This document shows positions 24,409 to 32,113 of a stretch of 64,000 nucleotides of DNA, in pieces. The stretch is from DATLFA01 sp035525225 (GTDB taxonomy: Bacteria; Actinomycetota; Acidimicrobiia; Acidimicrobiales; WLNW01): the NCBI GenBank assembly GCA_035525225.1, contig DATLFA010000094.1, positions 1-64,000 on the forward strand, in the 5' to 3' direction. The notes beneath the pieces were generated by a model that was not told the origin of the DNA, did not search any database, and saw only the letters and a program-made list of their open reading frames with translations. The position numbers were made by a program, and so were the translations under genes. Numbering within the stretch: the stretch's first letter is position 1; each line of letters begins with the position of its first letter.

Positions 24409-26028
24409 TTACACGCGGGCGAGATCGACGTCGTCGAGCGCGACCTTGTCGCCTCGTACTCGGATCGCGCGCAAGACCGGTGCGGGAGCGATGGGGTCGC
24501 CGGTGATGCCCTGGGCTACCGACGAGAGCACCGTGAGCCCTACGAGCAGCGCGATGCCCAGCCACGCTTGGAATTGCGCCAACCCGAGCTGGGTACCGAC
24601 GCTGGTCGGAAACACGAAGAGCGAAATGGCGACGGTCCAAACCACACACGCCGATCGGACTCGTGTCACATCGGAGGCCGCAAGGACGGTGAACGCCATC
24701 GCCGCATACCACGGCCAGAGCACTGGCCCGAACAATACGGCGAGAGCCATCGAGAGCCCGAGCGCGCGCTCCATCGTGCTGCGTTCGCTGCGGCGCAGCA
24801 GCCACAGGGCGATGAGTCCGGCGCCCAATAGCCCCACGAGACGCGACATTGCCACCGCGTGATCGGGATCGACCTCGATCCCGACGAGCGAAAAGGCGTC
24901 GCTCAGCGACAACCCCAACATCGTGGTTGGCGCGAAGGTCGACATGACCTTGCCCGTGCCCTTGAGCGCGCTCACCCAGCCGAGACTCATGCCCCAAGCG
25001 AAGGACAACACGACCGAGCTGACAAGACCGAAGAACAACGCGAGCGCAGAGGTGACGAAACGCTGCGCTTGGGCTCTCACATAGGGAGCGTGCCAACCGA
25101 GGTAGACGAGGCCCGCCGCGGCCGGCAGTTTGACGGCGGTGGCCAACGTCATGAAGACGATCGACGTCAAGAACCAACTGCGCCGCGCGCATGCCAACGC
25201 AACCATCATCAACGCGACCATGACGGCGTCGTTGTGGATGCCACCGACGAGGTGAATCAAAACCACCGGATTGACGATGCCCATCGTCAACGCGAGTGCC
25301 GGATTGCGGGCGCGGGTCAAGTCGTAGAGCGCGAAGGCCGCGATGATCACTGCGACGAGCACGACGCCCCGCAAGGCCCACACGCTGAGCGCAGCATCGT
25401 GGTCGGTGGCGACGACCACCGTCTCCGCGATCTTGTTCCAAGCAGGGCCGTATGGCGCGGGGTTGTTCCACCAGATCGGGTCGGCCGCCCGCATGAACGG
25501 GCCGCCGCCGAGCGCATTCGGGCCGACCACCGTCGGGTCGACACCGCGGCTGGCAAGCTCGCCCTGCGCGGCATAGCTGTACACGTCGTTGGACAGGAGC
25601 GGCGGGCCGAGCAGGATCGGCGCGGTCCACAGCGCGCCGGCCGCCAGGACGACGCACAGCCGCCGACGCGTGGTCTGCGACCGATCAGTCGTGAACGCAC
25701 CGAGGCGAATCCAGGCCACGGACAGCATCGTCATGCCCACGATGAAGCTGGCGGCCGAGAAGAGCGCGTGGCCCGGATGGGGCACGAGGGGCAGCGTCAG
25801 CCGCCACGACGCGACGGCCTCGCGCCGCACGGGCGCGGTCGCAACGACGATCAGTGTCCCCAGGAACCCCGTGAGCAACATGAGTCGCAGCCGCAACACC
25901 GGTGGCAACAGGAGGCGCCGAAGCCCCACGACCATCAGCGATCGTGAGTTGCCAGTTGCCGTGGTCGCCGGACGCGCGGTGCCGAGCGGAGCTGAGTTGA
26001 ACGGTGGGGGAACGAGAATCGAATCCAT
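24409..26028 (-). CDS. MptB-like polyprenol-phosphomannose-dependent mannosyltransferase (GT-C)
   Basis: The 539-residue protein has about twelve to thirteen membrane helices and the GT-C layout. The first external loop has LLSNDVYSYAAQGELASRGVDPTVVGPNAL with the acidic pair needed for polyprenyl-phosphate sugar use, followed by WWNNPAPYGPAW and, further on, HLVGGIHNDAVMVALMM. These are features of actinobacterial MptA/MptB alpha-1,6-mannosyltransferases of lipomannan assembly. It uses a lipid-linked mannose on the outer side of the membrane. The start may be ATG 26028 or the methionine 31 codons further in; no ribosome-binding site decides. A CRP-like palindrome lies about 70 bases upstream. 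Confidence 0.8.
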   Translation of the reverse strand: MDSILVPPPFNSAPLGTARPATTATGNSRSLMVVGLRRLLLPPVLRLRLMLLTGFLGTLIVVATAPVRREAVASWRLTLPLVPHPGHALFSAASFIVGMTMLSVAWIRLGAFTTDRSQTTRRRLCVVLAAGALWTAPILLGPPLLSNDVYSYAAQGELASRGVDPTVVGPNALGGGPFMRAADPIWWNNPAPYGPAWNKIAETVVVATDHDAALSVWALRGVVLVAVIIAAFALYDLTRARNPALALTMGIVNPVVLIHLVGGIHNDAVMVALMMVALACARRSWFLTSIVFMTLATAVKLPAAAGLVYLGWHAPYVRAQAQRFVTSALALFFGLVSSVVLSFAWGMSLGWVSALKGTGKVMSTFAPTTMLGLSLSDAFSLVGIEVDPDHAVAMSRLVGLLGAGLIALWLLRRSERSTMERALGLSMALAVLFGPVLWPWYAAMAFTVLAASDVTRVRSACVVWTVAISLFVFPTSVGTQLGLAQFQAWLGIALLVGLTVLSSVAQGITGDPIAPAPVLRAIRVRGDKVALDDVDLARV

Positions 26029-26097
26029 AGACCAGACGAGACCGCTGGGGAAGGGGCAACGGTAGCGCCGACCTGCCGCGATTCGACGTCAGGAGGG

Positions 26098-26113
26098 CGT
26101 GATCCATATCACG
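26098..26113. promoter_or_regulatory. CRP/FNR-type palindrome between divergent genes
   Basis: The sequence CGTGATCCATATCACG has perfect half-sites GTGA and TCAC separated by 6 bases, the core of the CRP-family consensus (TGTGA-N6-TCACA). It lies between the divergent starts at 26028 and 26132, 19 bases from the latter. A Crp/GlxR-type regulator would be the natural candidate; no such gene is in this window. Confidence 0.5.
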
Positions 26114-26131
26114 CGCAGTAACGTGATCGTC

Positions 26132-26770
26132 ATGTCCGGCCAACACGCCGACCTTCCGATGTACGCCGCGCCACACGCTCCCTCGACTCGAACACCGTGG
26201 CGAGCGACACCGACTCGCGTGACATCGCTCGTCGACACCTGGGTGCCCTACGGGCGCATCGTCGCTCGCGACCATCCGTGGTTCGACCGCAGCGAACGCG
26301 CGCTGAACGAGTTCCGTCTCCTCTCTCAGCGCTACCAAGTGCGCGTCACCGAAGCCAACGCGCCGATCTGCTTGCGCGTCGCGTTACCCGCTGACGAATT
26401 GGCCGTGGCTTTGACGCGAGTCGCCGGTCTCGGCGCAATCGAGATCGGCGACTGCCGCTTGTCGCTCGACGCGGCCTCGTTGCACAACGGCGACGAGAAG
26501 GCGATCAAGGTCATCGAGGGCTCGCTGTCGATGCCCTGGATGCTTGGCCGTCTCGACGTGCGCGCCGCTGCCCGACCGTGGTCGTCGACGCGCGCCGATC
26601 TCGTCCTCACACCGGCCCGGCACCGGCTGCACTATCCCCGTCGTTGGTTCACCGTCGGCTTCGCATTGGCCGACGAACTGCGACGTCTACTTAGTGCGGC
26701 TCCGCCGCAACGGATCGGCGGCTTCGCGGCGGAAACGATTGAATCCCGAGCGGCGGAGCCGCAGAACTAG
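26132..26770 (+). CDS. hypothetical protein (212 aa)
   Basis: The protein starts MSGQHADLPMYAAPHAPS and is soluble, with an alternating alpha/beta pattern in the middle (VRVTEANAPICLRVALPADELAVALTRV, then LVLTPARHRLHYPRRWFTVGFALADEL). I do not recognise a domain. The start is chosen at the ATG after the CRP-like site; an upstream in-frame ATG at 26099 would lie inside that site. The last 24 codons are formed by a long inverted repeat that probably ends transcription. It converges with the DoxX gene, overlapping it by 4 bases. Confidence 0.65.
   Translation: MSGQHADLPMYAAPHAPSTRTPWRATPTRVTSLVDTWVPYGRIVARDHPWFDRSERALNEFRLLSQRYQVRVTEANAPICLRVALPADELAVALTRVAGLGAIEIGDCRLSLDAASLHNGDEKAIKVIEGSLSMPWMLGRLDVRAAARPWSSTRADLVLTPARHRLHYPRRWFTVGFALADELRRLLSAAPPQRIGGFAAETIESRAAEPQN
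26695..26763. terminator. long inverted repeat at the meeting point of convergent genes
   Basis: Two 14-base arms, TGCGGCTCCGCCGC (26695-26708) and GCGGCGGAGCCGCA (26750-26763), are exact reverse complements with 41 bases between them, and a smaller GGCGGCTTCGCGGCGG hairpin lies inside. It lies at the end of the hypothetical gene and next to the end of the DoxX gene and could terminate both directions. Confidence 0.45.
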
Positions 26771-27285
26771 GCGTCCGCTTTGTGCGGCGGCCGGTAGAAG
26801 ATCGCCATGAGCAGCAATCCGGCGCCGATACCGATCGCGCTCGACAGGATGAAGCCCGTCCATCCGCTGAGGTCGTCGGCGATGTCGAGGGCGTTGTCGA
26901 GCGACCACTCACCGGGGCCGATCGTCGACACCGTGATGCAGGCCACGATGATGAGGGCCACGTACTCCCAACCCTCTTTGATGATGAAGAAGCCGTTCTT
27001 GCGATGCCACGTCCCGATCGCGACCGTCATCGTGCCGATGAGGCCGGCGGCGGCGAGGGGTGTCAGCAGCCCGGCAGCGAACATGAACCCCGCGCCAATC
27101 TCTGTGACCGAGGCCAGGATCGCGTGCAGCTTGCCGGGCTTCATGCCCAGGCTGGCGAACCACCGACCCGTGCCCGCGATCTTGCCACCACGAAAGAAGT
27201 GGTTGTAGCCGTGCGCGGCCATCATCAGCCCGAACCCGACGCGCATCATCAACAGCACCAGGTTTACCGAATCGACATCCTTCAT
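26767..27285 (-). CDS. DoxX family membrane protein
   Basis: The 172-residue protein has four membrane helices and the DoxX signature: VNLVLLMMRVGFGLMMAAHGYNHFF near the start, GTGRWFASLGMKPG, and GAGFMFAAGLLTPLAAAGLIGTM, followed by HRKNGFFIIKEGWEYVALII. DoxX proteins are linked to thiol or quinol redox balance, often with SodA and a SseA-like sulfurtransferase in mycobacteria, but none of those is nearby. The start is an ATG with GGGAGCC upstream. Confidence 0.85.
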   Translation of the reverse strand: MKDVDSVNLVLLMMRVGFGLMMAAHGYNHFFRGGKIAGTGRWFASLGMKPGKLHAILASVTEIGAGFMFAAGLLTPLAAAGLIGTMTVAIGTWHRKNGFFIIKEGWEYVALIIVACITVSTIGPGEWSLDNALDIADDLSGWTGFILSSAIGIGAGLLLMAIFYRPPHKADA

Positions 27286-27330
27286 GGCTCCCCTTCCGTC
27301 GCGGCGGGGAGCATAACCATGCTCGGTCGA

Positions 27331-27633
27331 TCAGGTCAGTTGTAGCTGTGCGATCACTCGGTTGAACCGCTCCTTGCGTCGCGCCCGCCGCAACCGCTCG
27401 TCGAACGGGCGGCGCTTCATCACTTCACCCTCGGGATCGAGGGCGAGCACATCGAGTGTGCGGGCTCTCCGGCGCAACAGCAGCACGCTGCCTTCTGTGG
27501 CATCGTGCGGGATCACATCCATCGGGAAGTGCCATGGCTCTTGATCGTGGCCAACGAGCACGACCGCGACATCGCCGTCGATGGTGTCGATGACGCCCAC
27601 CGGGCGGGGATGATTGACGTGTAGATCGGCCAT
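27331..27633 (-). CDS. DUF3006-like small protein
   Basis: The 100-residue protein begins MADLHVNHPRPVGVIDTIDGDVAVVLVG, a pattern like DUF3006 proteins, in which a short beta-barrel with VIDxIEGD and a later ATEGSVLLLR (Gly-Asp-like turn) is seen, then a basic C-terminal helix (DERLRRARRKERF). ATG 27633 is chosen because GGAGG lies 8 bases before it; a longer frame starts 7 codons upstream. The function is unknown. It is 30 to 70 bases from its neighbours and probably forms its own unit. Confidence 0.6.
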   Translation of the reverse strand: MADLHVNHPRPVGVIDTIDGDVAVVLVGHDQEPWHFPMDVIPHDATEGSVLLLRRRARTLDVLALDPEGEVMKRRPFDERLRRARRKERFNRVIAQLQLT

Positions 27634-27702
27634 GACATAGTCCTCCAGACTCACCGCGATGGACTATCGACCTGTGCGCCCCCCGGCTTTAGCAACCGTT
27701 TG

Positions 27703-29493
27703 TCAGCGGTACATGGCCTCGATGTCGGCTGCGTACTTCTCCACGATGATCCGCCGTTTCAGCTTGGAAGTCGGCGTCAGTTCGTCGGAATCGGGGAGCC
27801 ACTCGTCGCCGAGAATGGTCCATTTCTTCACACGCTCCGCGTTGTTGAACTCCCGCATCACCTCATCGATACCGGCGGCGACGGCCTCGATGACCTTCTG
27901 CTCCCCCACGAGATCAGAGACGGAAGCATAGGTGATGCCTTCTCGGGCGGCGAAGGCTGCGGCAGCATCGGGCTCGAGCACCACCAGTGCGGACATGAAC
28001 GGTCGGGCGTCGCCGACGACCGCAGCCTGACCGATGAGCGGCACGAGCTTCAACTTCGCCTCGAGGTTGGCCGGGCTGATGTTCTTTCCGCTGGCCGTGA
28101 TGATGAGCTCCTTCTTGCGGTCGACGATGCGGAGGTAACCGTCGCCGTCGAACTCACCGATATCGCCCGAATGCAGGAAGCCTTCGCTGTCGATCGACTC
28201 CGCCGTCTTTTCCGGATCGTCGAGGTAGCCGGCGAACACATTGCCGCCCCGACACAGCACTTCGCGATCGTCGGCGAGGCGAACCTCGCAGCCGGGAATG
28301 GCGCGGCCGACCGTGCCCGGACGGACCTTCCATGGGTCCCAGGTCATCGGACCGCTCGTCTCGGACAGGCCGTAGATCTCTGACAGCGGTACTCCGATCG
28401 CACGGAACCAGGACAACAGCTCACGCGGTATCGGCGCGGCTCCGGTGACTGCACAGATCAGCGCATCGAACCCGAGCAACTCGCGCAGCGGCGCAAATGC
28501 TGCCGCGTCGAGGAACTCCAGTGTCGCTTCTTGTTCGGCGGTGGCGCGCCCATCAGTTCGCGCTTCGACGATCGGCGAAGCCGCCTCGACCCCTGCGTTG
28601 AACTTGGCCGAGCGGTCCGGGTCGGCACTGAGACTGGCGGTGATGCCGGAGTAGAACTTCTCCCACACGCGCGGGACACCGAAGAGGATCTCCGGGCGCA
28701 CTTCGCGGCAGTAGGGCGCCAAGAGCGATGGATCGGGACAGGTGACGACCTCCAAGCCGAAGAACATGCCCTGATAGTGCGACGTGATCCGTTCCGCGAT
28801 GTGAGCCATCGGTAGATACGAGATGACGCGCTTGCCCGCGAGGTCGTCTCGAGCGATCGAGCGGCGAAGGCTCTCGACGGTCCACGCGACGTTTTGATGC
28901 GTGAGCATCACTCCCTTGGGTGGCCCGGTCGTGCCCGAGGTGTAGATCACCGTGGCGAGCTGGCTCGGGTCGATCGACGCGGCCGCAGCCACGAGGTCGA
29001 TCGGCGTGTGCGAAAGCAAATCGTCGTAGTTGAAGTCGGCCGCCCCTCGCACCACCCCCAGTCCGCGCAGACCGGTGAGATCCGCGCGAACTTCGACCCA
29101 CCGGCGGGCGAAGCCTTCGTCCTCGACGACGCCGATGACGGCATGGCTGTGGTTGGCGAGGTACCTGATCTGCTCGCGTGACGACGAGTTGTAGATGGAG
29201 ATCGGCGTCGCCCCGCAGAAGTACGCGGCCGTGTCGAGCACGTGGAACTCGGGGATATTGCGAACCATCAGCATGACGCGATCGCCGGGACCTACCCCCA
29301 ACGCGCGGAGGCCGGCGGCGACGCGGGCGACGCGATCGGCGTAGTCGAGCCAGTTGAGCGAGCGCCACTGTTCGCCCTCTTTCCAGCGCAGCGCGGTCGC
29401 GGCGCCGACGCGCTGAACCGCGCCGAGAAAGGCCGACGCAACGGTCTGACCCGCCACCTTTGCCGCGAGCTCTTCGGACGTTGCAGTGCTCAC
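27703..29493 (-). CDS. long-chain acyl-CoA synthetase (AMP-dependent ligase)
   Basis: The 596-residue protein is an ANL-family ligase. Visible are the ATP/AMP motif YTSGTTGPPKGVML (about residue 180), the linker YLPMAHIAER, EIYGLSETSGP (about 360), the hinge GDIGEFDGDGYLRIVDRKKELIITASGKNISP (about 460-490) and the late lysine region TPTSKLKRR. It activates fatty acids to acyl-CoA at the membrane. GTG 29493 follows AAGGGGGG; the upstream extension is low-quality sequence overlapping the divergent thiolase-like gene. It is divergent from that gene, 89 bases apart, suggesting joint control. Confidence 0.93.
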   Translation of the reverse strand: MSTATSEELAAKVAGQTVASAFLGAVQRVGAATALRWKEGEQWRSLNWLDYADRVARVAAGLRALGVGPGDRVMLMVRNIPEFHVLDTAAYFCGATPISIYNSSSREQIRYLANHSHAVIGVVEDEGFARRWVEVRADLTGLRGLGVVRGAADFNYDDLLSHTPIDLVAAAASIDPSQLATVIYTSGTTGPPKGVMLTHQNVAWTVESLRRSIARDDLAGKRVISYLPMAHIAERITSHYQGMFFGLEVVTCPDPSLLAPYCREVRPEILFGVPRVWEKFYSGITASLSADPDRSAKFNAGVEAASPIVEARTDGRATAEQEATLEFLDAAAFAPLRELLGFDALICAVTGAAPIPRELLSWFRAIGVPLSEIYGLSETSGPMTWDPWKVRPGTVGRAIPGCEVRLADDREVLCRGGNVFAGYLDDPEKTAESIDSEGFLHSGDIGEFDGDGYLRIVDRKKELIITASGKNISPANLEAKLKLVPLIGQAAVVGDARPFMSALVVLEPDAAAAFAAREGITYASVSDLVGEQKVIEAVAAGIDEVMREFNNAERVKKWTILGDEWLPDSDELTPTSKLKRRIIVEKYAADIEAMYR

Positions 29494-29582
29494 CCGTCCC
29501 CCCTTCGGCGAAACTCTCACCGAAGGTACTCCTCCGAGGGGGCGACTCGTCGTCGGATCGATTCGCGGGCGAGGATGGCACG

Positions 29583-30725
29583 ATGGCGTCGGACTTGCCG
29601 GTGATCGCAGCTGCGCTTCGCACGCCGATCGGCGAGGTGCACGGTGCCCTGTCGGCATGCCATCCCGCCGAGTTGCTGGCCTCGGTGCTCGTGGCGCTCA
29701 CCGAGCGCACGGCGACCCTGGCCCGCCAGGTCGACCAGCTCATCGTCGGATGCGCGATGCCGGTCGGTGCCCAAAGCGACATCGGGCGGGCGGCGGTACT
29801 CGCGGCCGATTGGCCGGACACGATCCCGGCCGAGTCCCTGGCGCAGCACTCCTCGTCGTCGATGGCCGCGTTGTTGCGAGCGGCCCACGCCGTGCGATCA
29901 GGGGCCGCCGAAGTCGTCGTTGCCGCCGGTGTCGAAGTGATGAGCCTGGTGCCGATGGGCGCGACTGCGATGGCCCGCCACGCCTACGGCAAACCGTGGG
30001 GCGATCGCGTCGCCGCGCGCTACGCGTCGGTGGGCGGCCTACTACCCGACGACGTGCGGGCCGACGAACTCGCCCGGTTGCACTCGATCGAGCGGGGCGC
30101 CCAAGACGCGTGGGCCCAACGCTCGCACTCCTATGCCCGGGCCGCCATCGCGCGGACCGCGGCCCAGCTCGTCACCATCGACACCGGCTTCACCCGGTTC
30201 GACAGAGACGAGCGGTGTACGCGCGAGATCGGCGACCTCGCGGAGCTCAGCCCGATGTTCGACGAAGGGGGCTCGGTGACCGCGGCAAACCGGGCAGCGA
30301 TCGCCGACGGTGCGGTGGCGATAGTGGTCACCACCAGAACGCGCGCGGTCAGCCTGGGTATGACGCCGCTGTGTTCGATCCGCAGTGGCGGCGCTGCCGC
30401 ACGCGGCCCACGCGACATCGAGCCCGCCTCGGTCGCCGCCGCGGCGCGAGCACTCGCCAACGCGGCCGTGACCGTCGCCGACCTCGACCGCATCGAGCTG
30501 CACGAAGGGCACGCCGCCTCCGTGTTGCGCGTCATCGAACAATGCGCGTTCGCGGTCGATCGGGTCAATCCCGACGGCGGATCCCTCGCGCTCGGCCATC
30601 CCACTGGCGCGACCGGCGGGCGATTGATCACGGCGCTCGCGCATGCGGTCTCGACTCGGGATACCGTCGGGCTGGCGGTCGTCGAAGGCGAAGACACTGC
30701 GCTCGCGACCGTCTTGGGAGGTTGA
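29583..30725 (+). CDS. thiolase-family protein lacking both catalytic cysteines
   Basis: The 380-residue protein has the thiolase fold layout: LPVIAAALRTPIGEVHGALS at the start, VDQLIVGCAMPVGAQSDIGR, and the late GGSLALGHPTGATGGRL that carries the active-site His of GHP. But the nucleophile region, normally NRQCxSG, reads AQHSSSSMAALLRAA, so the Cys is replaced by Ser; the NEAFA motif reads HEGHA; and the C-terminal CIGGG stretch reads VEGED. It is therefore unlikely to be a normal thiolase and may be a non-catalytic or altered-function relative, as seen in some SCP-X-like proteins. It shares a divergent promoter region with the acyl-CoA ligase. ATG 29583 is the likely start. Confidence 0.8.
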   Translation: MASDLPVIAAALRTPIGEVHGALSACHPAELLASVLVALTERTATLARQVDQLIVGCAMPVGAQSDIGRAAVLAADWPDTIPAESLAQHSSSSMAALLRAAHAVRSGAAEVVVAAGVEVMSLVPMGATAMARHAYGKPWGDRVAARYASVGGLLPDDVRADELARLHSIERGAQDAWAQRSHSYARAAIARTAAQLVTIDTGFTRFDRDERCTREIGDLAELSPMFDEGGSVTAANRAAIADGAVAIVVTTRTRAVSLGMTPLCSIRSGGAAARGPRDIEPASVAAAARALANAAVTVADLDRIELHEGHAASVLRVIEQCAFAVDRVNPDGGSLALGHPTGATGGRLITALAHAVSTRDTVGLAVVEGEDTALATVLGG

Positions 30726-30727
30726 CG

Positions 30728-30985
30728 ATGATCGGCACGGTCGCGAAGGTCCTCGTCGCCATCGTCGCGATGCTCGTCATCGTGCGCATCGGGCTCGTCT
30801 TCTTGCGCGCGTTCGCTCGGCCCCTGCCCGGCCCGCCGCCGCCCGGAGAGTTACGCAAGGTCAAGATCATGTATCGCTGCTCGATCTGTGGCACCGAGGT
30901 GCGCATGACGATCTCCAACGACGAGGTGCCCGACGCACCGCGGCACTGCCAGGAAGACATGGATCTCGTTGCCCCCATCGAGTGA
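30728..30985 (+). CDS. small membrane protein with zinc-ribbon-like tail
   Basis: The 85-residue protein has one membrane helix (residues about 5-28, VAKVLVAIVAMLVIVRIGLVFL), a Pro-rich stretch, then MYRCSICGTEVRMTISND and HCQEDMDLV, giving a CxxC plus H-C set that can bind a metal. Small proteins with one helix and a Cys-rich tail are common in actinobacteria; the role is unknown. It starts 2 bases after the thiolase-like stop, so it is co-transcribed with it. Confidence 0.7.
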   Translation: MIGTVAKVLVAIVAMLVIVRIGLVFLRAFARPLPGPPPPGELRKVKIMYRCSICGTEVRMTISNDEVPDAPRHCQEDMDLVAPIE

Positions 30986-31025
30986 CTCGCCGACCCTGCG
31001 CACAGCCCTCACATTGGCAACAGAG

Positions 31026-31058
31026 TTATCCACAGACTGTGGGCAAAGCTGTGGGGAA
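31026..31058. other. cluster of DnaA-box-like sequences
   Basis: TTATCCACA at 31026-31034 is a perfect DnaA box. On the other strand TTGCCCACA (31038-31046) and TTCCCCACA (31050-31058) each differ from it at two positions. They lie in the 154-base space between a plus-strand gene end and the crgA stop. In Mycobacterium crgA and trpG lie close to oriC, so a DnaA-binding function is plausible. The space also holds two 11-base direct repeats (AATCCGCTGCT at 31102 and 31131) and a CCGCTG/CAGCGG hairpin at 31064-31082. Confidence 0.5.
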
Positions 31059-31139
31059 TCACACCGCTGTAATTACCAGCGGATACCGCCGCTCAGCGAC
31101 CAATCCGCTGCTCATCACATTGGCAGCGATAATCCGCTG

Positions 31140-31427
31140 CTATCGGAACTGGGTAGCGGTGATGATGCCCCCGAGAATCAACACCAGTCCCATCACGAGG
31201 TACCAGTTGTTGACCTCGCCGCCGGGCAGCAACGACACGTAGTTGAGCACGATGACGAGGATGCCCAGGCCGAGCAGGGCGAACATCAACACCGGCACCC
31301 ACATGGGGCTCGGCATGTCCTGCTTGCGGGTCACCGGAGGCGTGTAGCGCGCCGACGGCGTGGCCGAGGTGCCTCCCTTGGGGGTCACTCGACCGCCTTC
31401 GATCTTGCGCTTCTCGGGTTTGGCCAT
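31140..31427 (-). CDS. crgA: cell division protein CrgA
   Basis: The 95-residue protein has a basic N-terminal half (MAKPEKRKIEGGRVTPKG) and two membrane helices (MWVPVLMFALLGLGILVIVLNYV and WYLVMGLVLILGGIITATQF), the CrgA architecture, including the PSPMWVPVLM start of helix 1 and NYVSLLPGG after it. CrgA tunes FtsZ-ring and septal peptidoglycan assembly in actinobacteria. It is divergent from trpG/pabA, 56 bases apart, as in Mycobacterium. Confidence 0.93.
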   Translation of the reverse strand: MAKPEKRKIEGGRVTPKGGTSATPSARYTPPVTRKQDMPSPMWVPVLMFALLGLGILVIVLNYVSLLPGGEVNNWYLVMGLVLILGGIITATQFR

Positions 31428-31483
31428 GGCAACAGGTTAAAGCCTGGAGGCGTGCCGTCGCGCCACGGCTACTGTGCACGGCG

Positions 31484-32062
31484 ATGCCGAGCCCTCGCGT
31501 TCTCGTGATCGACAACTACGACTCGTTCGTCTACAACCTCGTCCAGTACCTCGGAGAGCTCGGCGCGGATCCCGTCGTATACCGCCACGACGCGCTCACC
31601 GTCGACGACATCGACGAACTCGCGCCCGACGGCATCTTGATCAGCCCGGGGCCTGGGCGCCCCGAAGACGCCGGAGTGTCCAACGACGTTCTCACGCACC
31701 ACGCCGGGAAGATCCCGATCTTCGGCGTGTGCCTCGGCCTGCAGTGCATTGGACAGGTCTTCGGCGGCAACGTCGTGCGCGCGCCACAAGTGATGCACGG
31801 CAAGACCTCGCTCATCCGCCACGACGAGTCGGGAATGTTCGCCGACCTACCCAACCCACTCGAGGCGACCCGCTACCACTCGCTGATCGTCGACCGTGAT
31901 TCGGTCCCCGCTTGCCTGGAGATCACCGCCACCACCGACGACGGGCTCGTGATGGGCTTGCGCCATCGCGAGTACGCCATCGAAGGCGTGCAGTTCCATC
32001 CCGAATCGATCTTGACGACGGGCGGTCACGACATGCTGCGCAACTTCCTCGCGCTGATGTAG
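31484..32062 (+). CDS. aminodeoxychorismate/anthranilate synthase component II (glutamine amidotransferase)
   Basis: The 192-residue protein is a class I glutamine amidotransferase: VLVIDNYDSFVYNLVQYL at the start, ISPGPGRPEDAG, the nucleophile elbow GVCLGLQCIGQVFGG with Cys at about 83, RYHSLIVD, and the catalytic His-Glu pair in GVQFHPESILT. It hydrolyses glutamine and passes ammonia to a PabB or TrpE partner for folate or tryptophan synthesis. Naming as PabA or TrpG is not possible from sequence alone; its Mycobacterium counterpart in the same place is called trpG/pabA. It converges with pknB, 51 bases apart. Confidence 0.92.
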   Translation: MPSPRVLVIDNYDSFVYNLVQYLGELGADPVVYRHDALTVDDIDELAPDGILISPGPGRPEDAGVSNDVLTHHAGKIPIFGVCLGLQCIGQVFGGNVVRAPQVMHGKTSLIRHDESGMFADLPNPLEATRYHSLIVDRDSVPACLEITATTDDGLVMGLRHREYAIEGVQFHPESILTTGGHDMLRNFLALM

Positions 32063-32113
32063 GGCCAGGGTTGTAGGGCAGGGCTGTAGGCCTGCCGGTC
32101 TTCGCGCCCGCGA

